Shown piece by piece: positions 1 to 12,475 of a DNA stretch of 64,000 nucleotides (the first letter of the stretch is position 1; every line of letters starts with the position of its first letter). The position numbers and the translations under genes were made by a program. The notes below the pieces were generated by a model. The model did not search any database and was not told the DNA's origin. It worked only from the letters and a program-made list of their open reading frames with translations. This DNA comes from Xenopus tropicalis. Its lineage: Eukaryota > Chordata > Amphibia > Anura > Pipidae. The stretch is taken from assembly GCF_000004195.4 (NCBI RefSeq), contig NC_030679.2, positions 18,798,712 through 18,862,711 on the forward strand. Reading direction: 5' to 3'.

Positions 1-511
1 CAATACAATGTACAGTGAGGCCGTGACACTTTGCATCAGCTTTACTCATACAGTATGACTAGCATGAACAATGTAGGTTTGGCTGGGCACTTCTGTAACT
101 GCTTTGCCTGGTCAGTTTTCTTTTTGAAGAAAAATAGTTTTTTGGCAGGTATATAATAATACTGTTTATCATTTCAGGCTCCACTGGCCCTCTGCACTCC
201 TGGGCCCTCCTGCAGGCACAGGGCTTGATATTATTGTTATTAAACCCCTGTTTTATGGTAGTTGGTTATGGTAGAATTAAATGTGCATAGCATCTGTGGG
301 TTCACATCTCTATAAATATTTTGGCAACAGAGTATACAATGCAGTAGGTCTTTGGGACCTCTATGGCTACTTTGACCACCAGTTTAGTAAAGCAGTGGCT
401 GCATTCTATATGGGAAATCTCCATAATTCATGAGATTAAATTTCTCTGCAGATTCACAGCAGATTGAGTTCCACTGTGAATATGCTGGAAATCATTTATT
501 CCAGTACACAA
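1..511. other. unassigned sequence
   Basis: No gene, exon or recognisable repeat seen. Probably intronic sequence upstream of the first visible ano2 exon. Confidence 0.5.
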
Positions 512-635
512 TGGGGGTCATTTATAAAATTTGTGCAGTGCAGAATTATACGTGCAGTGAACATACTTGCCTTGCCCAAGAAACAACCATTTGCGAAACA
601 CATATGCGATGTGCAAACTTTATAAATGACCCCCC
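512..635. mobile_element. small inverted-repeat MITE
   Basis: The ends are inverted copies: GGGGGTCATTTATAAA at the left and TTTATAAATGACCCCC at the right. The centre is unremarkable. This is a short foldback element of a type common in frog genomes. The superfamily cannot be fixed because no target duplication is clear. Confidence 0.6.
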
Positions 636-1000
636 AGTGTCTTCTGAATGTTCCAGTTAGATGTGGGGGCAATAAAGTACTTGACATCTTGAATATATAC
701 TGCTGCTGAGTGTTGCTGGGGAAAAAAAGTTTATCATTACTTTGGGAGGAAATTCCCAATCAATGACACTCTTATAAACTCCAAGGATAGAAGCATCCCA
801 GGTAATGCATCCTACACCTGAGTTAAGCTCCAGCCACAGGCAGTGCACCAAGTACAAACCAGAAACATTGCAGCTAAAAATGTCAGACAAATCTAAATAT
901 TTACTTAAACAAATGAAAATCTCCCATAGGTGGCTAAATAAATTTAACTTAATCAATTTATCAATGGTTGAAAAAAAAAAAAAAAATATTCAAGTACAAC

Positions 1001-1086
1001 TATGGGACCTTTTATACAGAATGCTTGGGACCTGGGGGTTTCTGGATAAGGGGTCTTTCCATAATTTGCATCTCCATACCTTAAGG
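1001..1086 (+). repeat. partial copy of the CAGGTATAGGACC repeat family
   Basis: Shares TATGGGACC, CAGAATGCT, GGACCTGGGG, GGATAAGG and TCTTTCCATAATTTG with the fuller copy at 55383-55694. Only the left part is present. Confidence 0.6.
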
Positions 1087-2600
1087 TGAAAAGGTGGGAG
1101 CAAAATGGGAGAATAGGAAAATGCATTTGACGCTGGGTCGTAAAGCCTAACAAATCCAAAAAAATAATTTTATTATTCATGAATCTGAAAGAACATTTAA
1201 CCAAGTAAAAATGCACATTTAATTTGAAATCAAATAAGAAAAAATGAACTATTTATATATATTTCCTAATAGTGTTGGTTTCAGTTTAGTTCATTCCAGC
1301 AAGCAACCGCAGTTGTCTAGGGTTAATAATAATGATAAGAAACATTATTCAAGTTCAAATAAATATATGGGTAATACATTAATATGAACCTAATTCTGAT
1401 AGGGGCAGGTTTATCAACATTTTGAAGTAGTAGTTTAGTGATTTTGGAGTTTTTTGAAACCACAAATAAAATCATTTTATTTAAAAGTCCTATTAGGGCC
1501 TGTAATTTAGCCAGAAGATAGTTTGCCTGATAATAAGGACTTTCTGGCATTTTTATAAGGTTTGCTTCATTGGTAACAGGTGTGACTTTCCAGCTGAGCA
1601 GAATGAATTCTCCTTTACAGTTTGGCATGAAAGAGGAATCCTTAAGTTGAGCTTAAAAAAAAATAATTATGAGAAAATATATTTATATGTTATAAATACT
1701 TATATATGCTTCTCTTAAAGAGACAATAAAATATGAATGTGCAAATTCTTCATCTCTTAAATCATTAATATAAGTGAACTTTCTGCAGGATAAACAAACA
1801 AAACTGCAACTCTTATTTATAAACAAATGTAATCAAGTTCTACTCCATTAGTAGAAGTAAAAGTTGGACACCATAGCAATCATTCAGTCTTTATACTCAA
1901 GCCCCAAACCAATCAACAAAAGGGCATTATCTATGAACAAATATTTAGCACCAATAGTTGCCCAAAGTGTTCAAATTCAGTTCAGATGAAACAAAGGATT
2001 TGGCTAAATACAAATTTTGCAAGGTAAATGTTGGGCAAATCCTGAACCAAACGTTGGATTCAGTGCATGCCTAGCTGTAACAGAATAAAGTGCTAGAGAT
2101 GGATTCATAAAACCATTAAAAGCTTGTATATTGGTCTGAGATCAAAGTCAGATGGTCCTAGTGGTTGGAATTCGAAACAGATTATTTGAATTCCAGGATA
2201 ATATAATTATTTTTTCACTTTATACAATTCAGTCTGTTTGTAGTTGCACAGCAGTTCAACCAAAGGATCTTCTTTCATCCATATAGCATGACCAACTAAG
2301 TTTGATCTACATTAAATTGCATCTATATAGAGAGAATAATGCCTAAAGGGATGCAGTCAGCTTGTTAAATAAAATTCTTTGTATTTTTCTGAAGCAGATC
2401 AGTGATTGCCATGGAGTTGTGTTCACAGTCCTGTAATGTGCCCTGAATTGTTATTCTCAATAAAAATAAAGGGCATTGGTTGTCATAGTCTTGTAACCTC
2501 TATAGGGTGTTTCATTGTGATGACCCAGTGCAGATATGAATAATGTTATTTTTGATGTTACATTCCTGAATGAATGAAGGGCCTTAAGGGCTTGGACACA
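1087..2600. other. unassigned AT-rich sequence
   Basis: No open frame, exon or repeat unit that I can support. Confidence 0.5.
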
Positions 2601-2606
2601 TATGGG

Positions 2607-2991
2607 CTTCTTTATCAATTTTCAAATGTGTACATTTGAGTTTGTTTTTCTAAATCAATTAATCTCACATATCGAATGCTCGCTTATTTATTAATGTATT
2701 AGTAAATGTATGTAGTAACTAGTGCAAATAAAAAAAAACCTTGAATTTTCAAGTTTTAAACACGAAACAAACTTGAATAAAATTCGTAAACTTGAATTGA
2801 ACATATGGTTTGACTTCAATTAACTTCAATTGACTTCTATAGAAACTCGCAAGCTTTTAGATGGCAAAGTTTTACATTCAAGTTTTTGGGTTGTTTGCAC
2901 TTAATAAAAAGTTCGAGTTTTTCGAACCATAACTAGAGTTTTTTTTAAAAAAAACATGAATCAAACTCAACTGTTAATAAATCACCCCCAT
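2607..2991. repeat. AT-rich dispersed repeat (CAAGTTT/TCGAGTTT type)
   Basis: Rich in short inverted words (TTGAATTTTCAAG, TTCGAGTTTTTCGAA). It ends in TTAATAAATCACCCCCA, which resembles the right ends of frog MITEs. A related stretch lies at about 32640-33025. The family is not identified. Confidence 0.4.
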
Positions 2992-3210
2992 AAAGTGTGG
3001 GACATAACTATATATAACCCAGTAGATGTTTGGCATACTGGTTGTACTTCCATCCTCTCTATTGGTTTCAATTGGTTTGCTTTAAATTAATGGGGGTGTG
3101 AGGTGGCTGGACCAGTCACATTGTTTCTAGACAATAAAGCCCTTTCAAATTATAGTTTTTTTTTAATGTATTTTTTTTTTTTAAAACTGAAAAACGCAAA
3201 AATCACGAAT

Positions 3211-3612
3211 GTGGGAATGTTCTTTTTTCCCATAAAAACAATCAGCGCACCAGAGGCCACCCCTATAGATTAGAGGAACGGAGCTTCCATTTGAAGCAGC
3301 GTAGTTGGTTTTTCACGGTGAGGGCAGTGAGGTTGTGGAATGCCCTTCCTCTAGTGATGTTGTAATGGCAGATTCTGTTAATGCCTTTAAGAGGGGCCTG
3401 GATGAGTTTTTGAACAAGCAGAATATCCAAGGCTATTGTGATACTAATATCTACAGTTAGTATTACTGGTTGTATATATATAGTTTATGTATGTGAGTGT
3501 ATAGATTGGTTAGTATAGGTTGTGTGCTGGGTTTACTCGGATGGGTTGAACTTGATGGACAATGGTCTTTTTTCAACCCTATGTAACTATGTAACTAACT
3601 ATGTAACTATGT
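3211..3612 (+). mobile_element. CR1 retrotransposon, 5'-truncated 3' end
   Basis: Closely matches the last ~390 bp of the full-length CR1 at 38374-42978, including TTCTTTTTTCCCATAAAAAC, the C-terminal coding remnant and the GGTTGAACTTGATGGAC motif. It ends in ATGTAACT repeats (about 3578-3612). The 5' truncation is typical of LINE insertion. A small insertion near 3352 breaks the coding frame. Confidence 0.9.
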
Positions 3613-4012
3613 GTGCTAATTTGTAAAAACATGACAAGAACTCAAATGCAGAGAAATCATATTGTATCCTATTATTTTTTGTGAGTTTGCTGAATTTTGA
3701 CTATAAAACTGGTAATGTCTGTAGTAACAAGTCAAATTAACTGGCCTTGCTGTGTTTTTCTTGAACACGATTCTTTAGTCATCCGACTGGCTTTCTCAGT
3801 TCAGAATGACTTGTAAAAAGATCTTTCTGGAATACATACCCTGAAATTTTGCTCCCATCAGAATAATCTGGTTAGCATAACTAGCTTGGGGTCAGGGATC
3901 TCTTGAAGGGAGGGTGTTGATTGTATTAGCATGATTGGAGCTATGTGGTGTTAATAAACCATCCAGAAAGAGGTGCCAAACAGCAATGTATGTGGCAGAC
4001 AATAGATGTCAT

Positions 4013-4028
4013 CCCCCCCCCCCCCCCA
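4013..4028 (+). repeat. poly-C tract
   Basis: Uninterrupted run of about 14 C with a flanking A; simple low-complexity sequence. Confidence 0.7.
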
Positions 4029-4099
4029 CCAATCTCTATTCAAGCTTGGTTTTTCTATTTTCATCCAGTCATTGGTTTCGATATGTGGATACACACTCA

Positions 4100-4560
4100 A
4101 TAGGTACAGGTTTTCACTGAACACATCAACACTGTTGGACCACAACATCAAGAGTCAGAAAGGGTGGAAACTGGAAATTGAGGTCTACAACCTACACAGA
4201 CCAGTACCTGCTGTTTGACTCCCACCATCCACTAAATCACAAACTGGAGGTTATCAGAACCCTACAACACAAAGCAGTCAAGATCCCCACCAGCACAGAG
4301 GCTAAGAAGGAAGAGTTAGAACATCTCAGATGGTCCCTTAAAACTTGCAGGTATACAGGTTGAGCCTTTGTTAAAACTGAGAGAAGAATAAGCAATAACA
4401 CCAAAACTACTGGTAAAGTTGGAAAGCATGACAGGCGAAATAACTTGGTCCTCACATATGTAGCTGGGGTGTCTGGATTTTTAATACTGCATCTCTCTGC
4501 TTTAAACCCAGCAACACACTGAGACAGAAACTGGTTCATGCAAAAGATCCAATCCCAACA
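4100..4560 (+). pseudogene. Penelope-like element reverse transcriptase remnant
   Basis: Reading across two frames, the sequence contains LLDHNIK..EIEVY, then DQYLLFDSHHPLNHKLEVIR, then TLQHKA, E.LEHLRWSLKTCRY, then after a TGA an AFVKT / Y-V-A-G-V-S segment and LRQKLVHAKD. This order matches the C-terminal part of Penelope-like element (PLE) reverse transcriptases, as I know the family. It is broken by at least one frameshift near 4190 and a stop at 4362. No GIY-YIG endonuclease is recognisable downstream. It is an old, inactive fragment. Confidence 0.65.
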
Positions 4561-4599
4561 GTTTCAGGAAAAACCCAGCAAGTCCAGTTGATTTGACTT

Positions 4600-5850
4600 A
4601 TTACTACAGATATACCATGACATGGATGAATGTGAACCTTCACAGACACAACATGTAATGGCTTCTACATGAACATGCCAGATTTGAGATGCCTCGTTTT
4701 TTTTAATTTAGGTTTTTTGTACTTTATAAAAATTAGGAATGAGGAAACTAAAATTCAAATTCGCCTCCAAAAACTTAAAATGTCACTTTCAAATTTTGAT
4801 AAATCTGCCACAAAGATAATCTTTCCAGGCCTAGGAACCACTCAGTGCTACACAATGCAACCCTATCTCATGTAAACCTTATATTACTTGTAAGAGGAAA
4901 TATAAAAATAACTATGTTTTTGGCAGGAGTTTTAAAATCTAAACCTTTTAACTCCTCTGAGTTCTGGCAACGCATTTCTGCCCAATGAGCTCATTATCTT
5001 TATACCAGGGAGCTGTAAACTTGGCAAATTTCAGTCAACATTTGCAAATGCTATCATACACACCCCATAAATTATTCATAAGCAAACAAGTGGCTTTGGT
5101 TGGCACTTGTATATTTGTGTGGTGGGTCTGAAACCCAGATTTATTTTTATCAAACTAAAAAAAGTCAAATATCCAGAATTTCCCTAAAAAGTCACTTATT
5201 TTGATCATGGGAACTAAATGCTATAACACAAGCAAGTCTATCAAGGACAGTCATAAGTGAACATTTCGATTTATTTATATATATAATGGTTTCAGGCTGA
5301 AGTTCTACAGCCTCCCCGGAGCCCATGTGGTGTTCTCATGTACTGAAATTGGACTTTATTTATAATGTGTCAGTATGTTTGACAGTGCAAAGGCTGGAAT
5401 ATATTAAAATATCTGCGCTTGAACATACTGGCAAAACAGGTAAGAAGGGTCAAACTGATTGAAAAGCTAAGGCACCGAGAGGAAAGGTGGGCTGCCGGCA
5501 TAAGAATTCTTTTTAAAGAACCCCAGCACATGTTGGATTCAGTGTAATGTTTCAATGCTTTCTGCAAATACCGGAGGAATTTAATATATATAATTACTAG
5601 AGTAGAGCACATGTTACTGACAAGGAAGGGCAAAGTCATTTTTCTGCAAATGCCATTAAATCTGAATCAGAGTTTTTTTTAAAAATAATTTCTCTTTGAT
5701 CTTCAGCTCTCTGATTTAGCATTTAAACTCTAGCATGTTGTTAGGTTTCCATTTTCCAAGCAGTGATTTAAATGAATAAAAATTGCTAATAAATGACAGG
5801 AATTACATTTACATATATAGAAACAAAACAATTATACACTCCTCACATGG
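4600..5850. other. unassigned sequence
   Basis: No supportable gene or repeat unit seen. Confidence 0.45.
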
Positions 5851-6164
5851 AATGATTGCCCACAAAATGGGCTACCTGCCATGCTGGTCACTGTGTATGA
5901 CAGCGATAGGTGGGCGAATTGGAGCAGGCAACCAGAATACTTCTGTCCTGGGCAGAGGCGGGACAAGTCGGCCGGCCACCTTGCCCCCACCGTTTTCCTC
6001 ACCCCCACCCCTGTGCATGAACACGCGCACACGCGACCCCCTCACGGTTGCGCCCTAGGCAGGTGCCTCTTCTGCCTACCCCTAGTTCTAGTCCTGGGAC
6101 CCTTGTCTTAGAAGACCATCAGCAACCTTGGCAAATTTTTGCTTACAACTGGGGTATAGGCTCC

Positions 6165-6400
6165 CACCCCTGGCAAACATTCCTCTCAGGCTTTCCACAT
6201 TTTGCCATTGGCGAATTGTTTTGCGAAACTTCAGTGAAAAAATTTGTTGTGCATCAAAAAAAGTTGCGGTAACATCAGAATGGGTACAGTTGTATCAAAA
6301 TCGGCACGGTTGCGGCAAAAAAGTATGCATTTTGCACATTTTTCACCGATTCACAAATTTTTCTGTTTCGCAAAACAAAACGGGACAGATTCACTCATCA
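6165..6400 (-). mobile_element. hAT-type MITE, TAGTGATGAGCGAAT family, degraded copy
   Basis: Contains TTTTGCCATTGGCGAATTG, GCGAAACTTC and the end GGGACAGATTCACTCATCA, in the same order as the better preserved copies (for example 9355-9618). The left terminus is decayed, so no target duplication can be read. Confidence 0.6.
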
Positions 6401-6717
6401 ATACTATTGACTTTTTTTTATATAAGACAATTTTTGCAAGCTAAAAGCTAGTTATTACTTTTTCAAATAGATGTGCAATGGTCCCCATATTTAATAAACC
6501 ATGAACCTTTTTTAGGCTAACAAACACCTATATATTTTGTTCCCCATTAATCCATACTAACCAATAAGCAACAATGCCTGTGTCTAACCTTTGCTCTATG
6601 GGATTTTTTTTCCCACTCAGCCACTGATGCAACTTGCTTCTGCCATTGGTATTAGCCAATATTGTTCTGTGTATTACGTGATGCTGCAAGACTTGTGCCT
6701 CCCTATATGAACCTACA

Positions 6718-6950
6718 GTGTCGGAATGGGCCACCGGGACACCGGGAAATATCCAGGTGGGCCCCGGCGGCCCAGACCCGTCCCTTGCTGGCGCTCCCTT
6801 GGCCGACCATTCCTCCCCCGACGCATTATACGTACGCACTCTCAGGGGAGGATGATGGGTGGCTGTGGGGGGTTATGGGATGCGGGGGACGTGACTGGTG
6901 GGAGCCCCGGTAGACCCTGCACCCCCCCAGTCAGACCCTGTGGACCTATG
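6718..6950. repeat. GC-rich dispersed repeat
   Basis: GC-rich block in AT-rich surroundings, with GGGCCACCGGGACACC and TCAGGGGAGGATGATGGG. It shares the sequence around ACGCA.T.AGGGGAGGA with the block at 62810-63030, and its base composition with 58281-58534. The class is unknown. Confidence 0.45.
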
Positions 6951-7950
6951 CATGTTATTTTAGAATTACATATATTCTGTAGAACAGATTTGTTCACCTT
7001 TTACATCAGTCACTGCTTCAATGAAATAAGCAATTTAGTTTCCCTATCACATTCACACAATGAATAATTACCCACCCAAACTAGGGTCAGTTTCATTCGG
7101 AGTCAAGTAACCTGCCTGTATGTTTCTTGGAATGTACAATGAAAGAGGATGGAAACCCCTTCGAACACAACACATACAAACAAATTCAGATAGATCTAAT
7201 CAGATTGTGCTGTGGTCAAACAGAAAAATAAACCATTGCCTTCATGAGCTTCTGAAGTGCCGTGAAGCGATAAAACGCTTTAAGCGCATGGTGTGAGTCT
7301 CTGTTTATGTGGATGTTTTTAACGATAGAAATAAAAGTAATTTTGATATTTTTGAAGTTATAAATCCTGTGGCTCACAACTACAAATGTTGCCTTGCCTT
7401 TGTGAGACAGAGAGGTTCGCTTTGTGCATGATGAAATACAGGGAGATTTCTGTTTTCAAATAAACTTTTGTACAACCCCCTCCATTCATATACAACAACA
7501 GCTTAGAATCCCACAGGAGATACAATTGATCATGACAAGTTTACCCTACAATTAAGTTGTTGAAATGTTCTCTACACCTGGTCGAAAATAGAACATCTGC
7601 CATTCTGAAATTGCTCATGCTGTAATACATTGTACGGGCTGTTGGTTCACTTTAGTGCAGACTCAGTATAGGCTCAACAAGCTAAACTCTATTGCAAAAG
7701 GTTCAAAAGGATACATTAAAACACTGAAAGGGAGCACCCCAAAGTATTTTCTAGGGACTGACTGTCCATTTCAGCCACTTGTCCAAACAGCTTGATTTAA
7801 AAACCTTCACAATTAGGTTATAATAATCACCTGGCAGCAATTCTCCTGTGCAGGCCGTATGTGTAATCTATACAGTACACATTGAATAACACAGACATAA
7901 CAGCTGGCGTTGTGTAGATAGATACAAAATAGCTGTTCAGAATTTCTACT
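6951..7950. other. unassigned sequence
   Basis: Contains GTGCCGTGAAGCGATAAAACG followed by AATAAAAG at about 7330, which may be part of an unidentified repeat. Nothing firmer is visible. Confidence 0.35.
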
Positions 7951-7951
7951 T

Positions 7952-8187
7952 TCCCCCTGTCCAACCCCTTCTTGCCTCATTTTTGTTACTATTCACATAA
8001 TTAAAAAATAATTTTGGATTCCTTTTACTCCTAGCTGCAATACCCCTTTCCATCTCTATTTTAGCTTGCCTGCTTTTTTGGTGCTTTACTTGCTTCTTTG
8101 TACCTGAGTAAAGTTTCTGCTGTCCCAGCTACTGTAACTTGAATGCTTTTAAGACCTTTTTTTTTTTACCAACTTTAATTGTAAAAA
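7952..8187 (-). mobile_element. CR1 internal fragment (ORF2, between endonuclease and RT)
   Basis: The complement matches the CR1 ORF2 linker at about 40930-41150. Shared words, read on the + strand, include ACCCCTTCTTGCCTCATTTT, ACTATTCACATAATTAAAAA, TTTTACTCCTAGC and CTGTCCCAGCTA. Several indels are present. The fragment is truncated on both sides. Confidence 0.8.
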
Positions 8188-8989
8188 ACTCCAGGGGTTT
8201 GGCAGATACCCAATCCAACTGTGGGTTTAGTGCACCTCTAGCAATGATTCACCAAAGTCTTCATTCCTAAGTCCTACTGATAGCTGGCTTGTCCAAGCAG
8301 GTCATCATAACTTTTGTGGTCACTTTCTGACACAAACTGCTGCTGCTTCGGGTGCCAATTTGCACTGAAATGTAGCCCAAACCCATTTTCTAGATGTGTT
8401 TTTACATGAATCTGCAATTTTGTTGATCTTTTTCATTTAAGATGGAGGAAAACCCCACAGCTGGCTCCCTTGATGTAACCTTGAAACTATGTTCTCACTT
8501 GTATAGACAAGTAATGACAACAGCGCATGTAGCAAATGCTGGTGGTCCCACAACATTTTGTATGCATCACATAGCTCTGCCCTTGCTTGGACACACTTAT
8601 TCAGCATAGCCTATGAGAAATAAAAGGGAATGTCAGACTCCTTAGGACATTAAAAGAACATCTAATTCTTACAGGCAGCAATAAAATGCATACCTAAAAC
8701 CAACAAACGTTACAATAAGTAAATTGCATTTTCTTGGAAATTCACTTAAAATCCCGTTGGAAATCTGTTTACAAACAGAACTTTGTGGCTGACTGCCTGT
8801 CTCCATTCCAAGTATATTTTCAGTTTCAGAATGAGTTCACCACTGATGCTGAAGGGGAAAATGTAGTGGATAAAATTTACATTTAATGTTGCAATTGATT
8901 GTATCACCAAGTGAACACGTAAGGGCCTATTTACTACTGCATTAGGGGCAAGTTTAAGTACACCCTGACTGCATGTTAGAATGACTCTT

Positions 8990-9241
8990 AGGGGTAGATT
9001 TATTATGCAGTGTAAAAAGCAGTAATAAAATTTGCGACAAATCAGCAGGCTTTGCCGTACACAAAACGGCATAATTTTTTTTACATGTTTTTTCTTAGTG
9101 TGACTTCCGCCGGAAATAACGGCATCAAATCTGGCATTCGCACAGTGTAAAATAAAATACACCTTGATATATTTGCCATTTATTTTACACAGGTATTTGG
9201 GTGGGAATTTTGTTTCACACAGCATAATAAATAGGCCCCTT
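8990..9241. mobile_element. inverted-repeat MITE
   Basis: The ends are AGGGGTAGATTTATTATGCAG and CATAATAAATAGGCCCCTT, which are inverted copies. The centre contains CACTGTGTAAA-like inverted words. It lies next to a second decayed end (GGGCCTATTTACTACTG, about 8934), so it may be nested in a related element. Confidence 0.6.
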
Positions 9242-9354
9242 AAGCTTTGGACTATTCCTGGGGACATCCCACCACTTGTGGAAATTGTTAAGTGCAACGG
9301 GTAAAAAAGGGGGCTTTGTGCTAATTTTTTGTACTTTACACCTTGAGTCCTGAC

Positions 9355-9618
9355 TAGTGATTGGCGAAATAATTTGGCAGGCATGGATTCACCGCAAATT
9401 TCCATTTTTTGCCATTGGCGGATTATTTGTTGAAAGAGGCGACAAAATTCGCCGCACCACAAATTGTCACCTGCATCAAAAAATTGTCACCCGCAGCAAA
9501 CAAAATTGTCACGCACATTAAAAAATGATGCGCATCCAAAAAATGCACATGCCGTTCTTTTGACGCACGTGTCAAAAAAATGAAGTGAACATTTTCGGGA
9601 CAGATTTGCTCATCACCA
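9355..9618 (-). mobile_element. hAT-type MITE with 8-bp target duplication GTCCTGAC
   Basis: The termini are TAGTGATTGGCGAAAT and TTTGCTCATCACCA. The identical 8-bp words at 9347-9354 and 9619-9626 are a perfect target-site duplication, which is the hAT signature. The interior has the family core CCATTGGCGGATTATTTG and a run of GTCACGCACAT-like short repeats. Confidence 0.8.
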
Positions 9619-9744
9619 GTCCTGACTCCTAATAGTTTGAACACTGTATAACCGTACTTATAAATTTTTTAAGCAATTGATTTATGTTTTAAATATTGGA
9701 ATCACAGTATGTTGTTTCCTTTTAATTGCATTCCATTTAAAAGA

Positions 9745-9932
9745 TGTGTTCCAATGTCCAACTTGCCTTGAGAGGAAACTTCGGACGACTTCCAGAAATC
9801 GTAGTGATGCGTATGCCATCCCACTGGCTATTTATACATTCTTGCTGGTGGGATGGCATTGCAGGGAGATTAGTCGCCAGCAGAAACGAAGATTTGATGC
9901 GGGGCATCTAATCTCCTGTCTGTCACTGCTCT
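9745..9932. mobile_element. partial foldback MITE (GTGGGATGGCA family)
   Basis: Contains TATGCCATCCCACTGGC and its inverted partner GCTGGTGGGATGGCATTGC, then GGAGATTAGTCGCCAGCAG. It is related to 10697-11016 and 16085-16292. The left arm is shortened. Confidence 0.6.
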
Positions 9933-10696
9933 AAGTTAAGCTTTGTATCATCCCAAAGTCTCGTGTATGTGCTAGAATGGGGGACATGATGGCAAAGCCC
10001 ATGCAAAAGCTACACAATTAGGAGCAAAGGAAACGTGAGGAGTGTATTGATATGTTACTGAATGTAAAGGGAAAGTAATCGACTACCCCTCCCCCCACTA
10101 TTCCTAAGGCATAGAGGCGGAGCAGGCTATATATGATTGACATTTTTGGTCCCATGTTTAATTTTCAAAGGCATAGCTTGCAGGTTTATTCTTCCTAAAC
10201 ATTCATTGTTCAGGTAAGCTGGACACAACTTTCCATCTCCTCCCATACAATTCTGTTTATGCACTAAGCCCACCTGCAGGAAATGATGATGATCCTGTAA
10301 TGTGGAAGTTGAACTATGTTACAATATCAGCTTTATACTCATTTGTTTCATTATTTCTAAATGTAATGTAGGCTCTTTTGCACCAGGAGTCTTGTTTAGC
10401 AACTTAATCAACAGTATTTTAGTGTTTAAAAATAGTTGGTAGCAAAAATGGCATCCAGTACATGAAATGAAAGAGGTGTGTTCTTTACAGACACATGAAA
10501 GCATATGCTGCAGACTGCTGGTTCATGTATGATGCTAAGATGTCATCTTAATCAAAATTATAGAGTGAACTGAGAATCATGAAAATCCCATTAACCAAGG
10601 ACAAAACCGGCCACGGATGGGGCCAATGATTTAAGACTCTAGGCAGGCCGTTACCTTAAAGAAGTGTCATTTTTAGGTATCACCACTTAAAGGTTA

Positions 10697-11016
10697 GGGC
10701 AGTGGCACATGGGGAGATTAGTTGCCTGCGATAAATCTTCGTTACCGCTTGCGACTAATCTCCTTTGACATGCCATCCCACCGGCAAGAATGTAAATCGC
10801 CTGTGGGATGGCATATGTGTCACTTTGGTTTCCCAAAGTCGCCCAAAGTTTCCTTGAGAGGGACCGTTGAGCGACTTTGGAAAACCAAAGCGTAGCGTAT
10901 TACATCCCACAGTTGATTTAAATTCTTGCCGGCGGAATGGCAAGTCAAAGGAGATTAGTCGCCTGTGGTAACGAACATTTATCAGGGGCAACTAATCACA
11001 ACATGTGCCACTGCCC
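10697..11016. mobile_element. foldback (palindromic) MITE, about 320 bp
   Basis: Long imperfect palindrome. The outer arms are GGGCAGTGGCACATG and CATGTGCCACTGCCC, the middle arms CGACTAATCTCC and GGAGATTAGTCG, and the inner arms CCATCCCACCGGC and GCCGGCGGAATGG. The flanks are TTA on the left and TTT on the right, possibly a decayed 3-bp Harbinger-type duplication. A transcript through it would form a long hairpin. Confidence 0.7.
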
Positions 11017-11019
11017 TTT

Positions 11020-12170
11020 ATATTCCAAGTTAATGTAAATGTGAACTTCCCCTTTAATAAAGTTAAGTTTGATATATAAATATACAACGAATAGCAAAAT
11101 GTATTGTTTATTAGTTTTAGTTAGTGTTTGAACATGCTTGAATAGATTTTAGCCGAAATTATATGAAATCAGATGCCTCATTCATCTACATGGATTATAA
11201 GGAATACACTATTCCAACTTTCACTGTTTTCTTAGGTTTTCTGTATTTATTATGTGGCTCCCCAAAAGTTTAATATGATGGAAAACTGAATTATGTTTAA
11301 AATGTTTAAAATCCTCTGTTTCAGTAAAGGCACAAACCCATTAGAAAACCATCACAAAAACAATTCCTCTCATGTTTGTTTTACAAAAGTATTAACCAAA
11401 TAAATAAAGAGTCTGTGGGCACCATATCCAAAACTGGTTGTTCTGTGCCTCAGAGAGAAGACTGGAATAGAATCAGACAGGAGGCCTTTAAAAATGTGTT
11501 AATATTTAGCTTGCAGAACAAACAGGTTATGAAACTCTATATTAACAAAGTTTCAGAAAGTACAGGGTGTTCTTTAATAGGAAATCTATGCCCTTGAAAC
11601 TGTACATTTTCCAGGGTTAGTGCACTCTTCTTAATTTTATGATCAACATTCAGGCCAGTCCTTTTAAAATGTGTAAAACTAAACCTAATAGAAGACGCAG
11701 CATTATCACTTTGAGGAGATGGGTGCGTACATGCTCTTCAGCCCGATTACTGTGCCATACTTCCCAACTGTTAAATATTAAAAAGCAGGACAATTGTTGG
11801 TCACATCCAGATCAAAATCAGCCATGCCAATTCATGCCAAAACATGCCTAAAATGTATTTAGAACCATGCCCACCTTGCAATAAACCAGTCCCCCCTTTG
11901 GGCCATTGGTAGCTTTGCTATGCTACAGTTTTCTAGCAGCTATAAATGCTAAAGTGCACCATGGCATAATTTAGTGCACAATCATGGCAATGTAAATATG
12001 TGGTAGATATATATTTAAACAGGGTTCCATGGTGAGCCATCTAAGCTAAATGCCTTGATAGTGTTTGCTCCATCTCTATTATTGCATATTGCCAAATGGA
12101 CCAATAACATGTGATGTGCTCTAATTCCCTTACAGAAGTCGGATGGGTCTGTTGATACTTCATAGATGCA
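11020..12170. other. unassigned sequence
   Basis: Mostly AT-rich. No exon or clear repeat. Confidence 0.45.
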
Positions 12171-12173
12171 CTG

Positions 12174-12400
12174 CTAAAGCTGGCCATACATGCCAACATG
12201 CACATGTTTGGGCAGTAAAATTGAGGTTTAAATTAAACTGATTCATTTGTTTAGTGATTGGGCCTATGATCAGATCACAAAATCACAGAGGAGCACTGTA
12301 GAACCTATGTCCTAGGACAACATTCAAAGCAAAAAGCAGCCCTTGGATTTTCCATACAGCCTGATAAACAGTTGATCAGATCTAATTCTGCATTTTGAAA
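12174..12400. repeat. dispersed repeat starting TAAAGCTGGCCATACATGC
   Basis: Its left end resembles the terminal repeat of the element at 52676-53515 (TGGCCATACAC). The right end is not clear. Confidence 0.4.
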
Positions 12401-12475
12401 CTCCAAATGTTTGGGGATTAAGAATTTATCAAACTAATAAGTACCTTTATGGACTGATATATTGATACTGACAAG

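Noticed and set aside
8746..9462. 238-codon open frame on the - strand
   Set aside because: It runs across unrelated MITE sequence (8990-9241 and 9355-9618) and has no family motif. It is open by chance.
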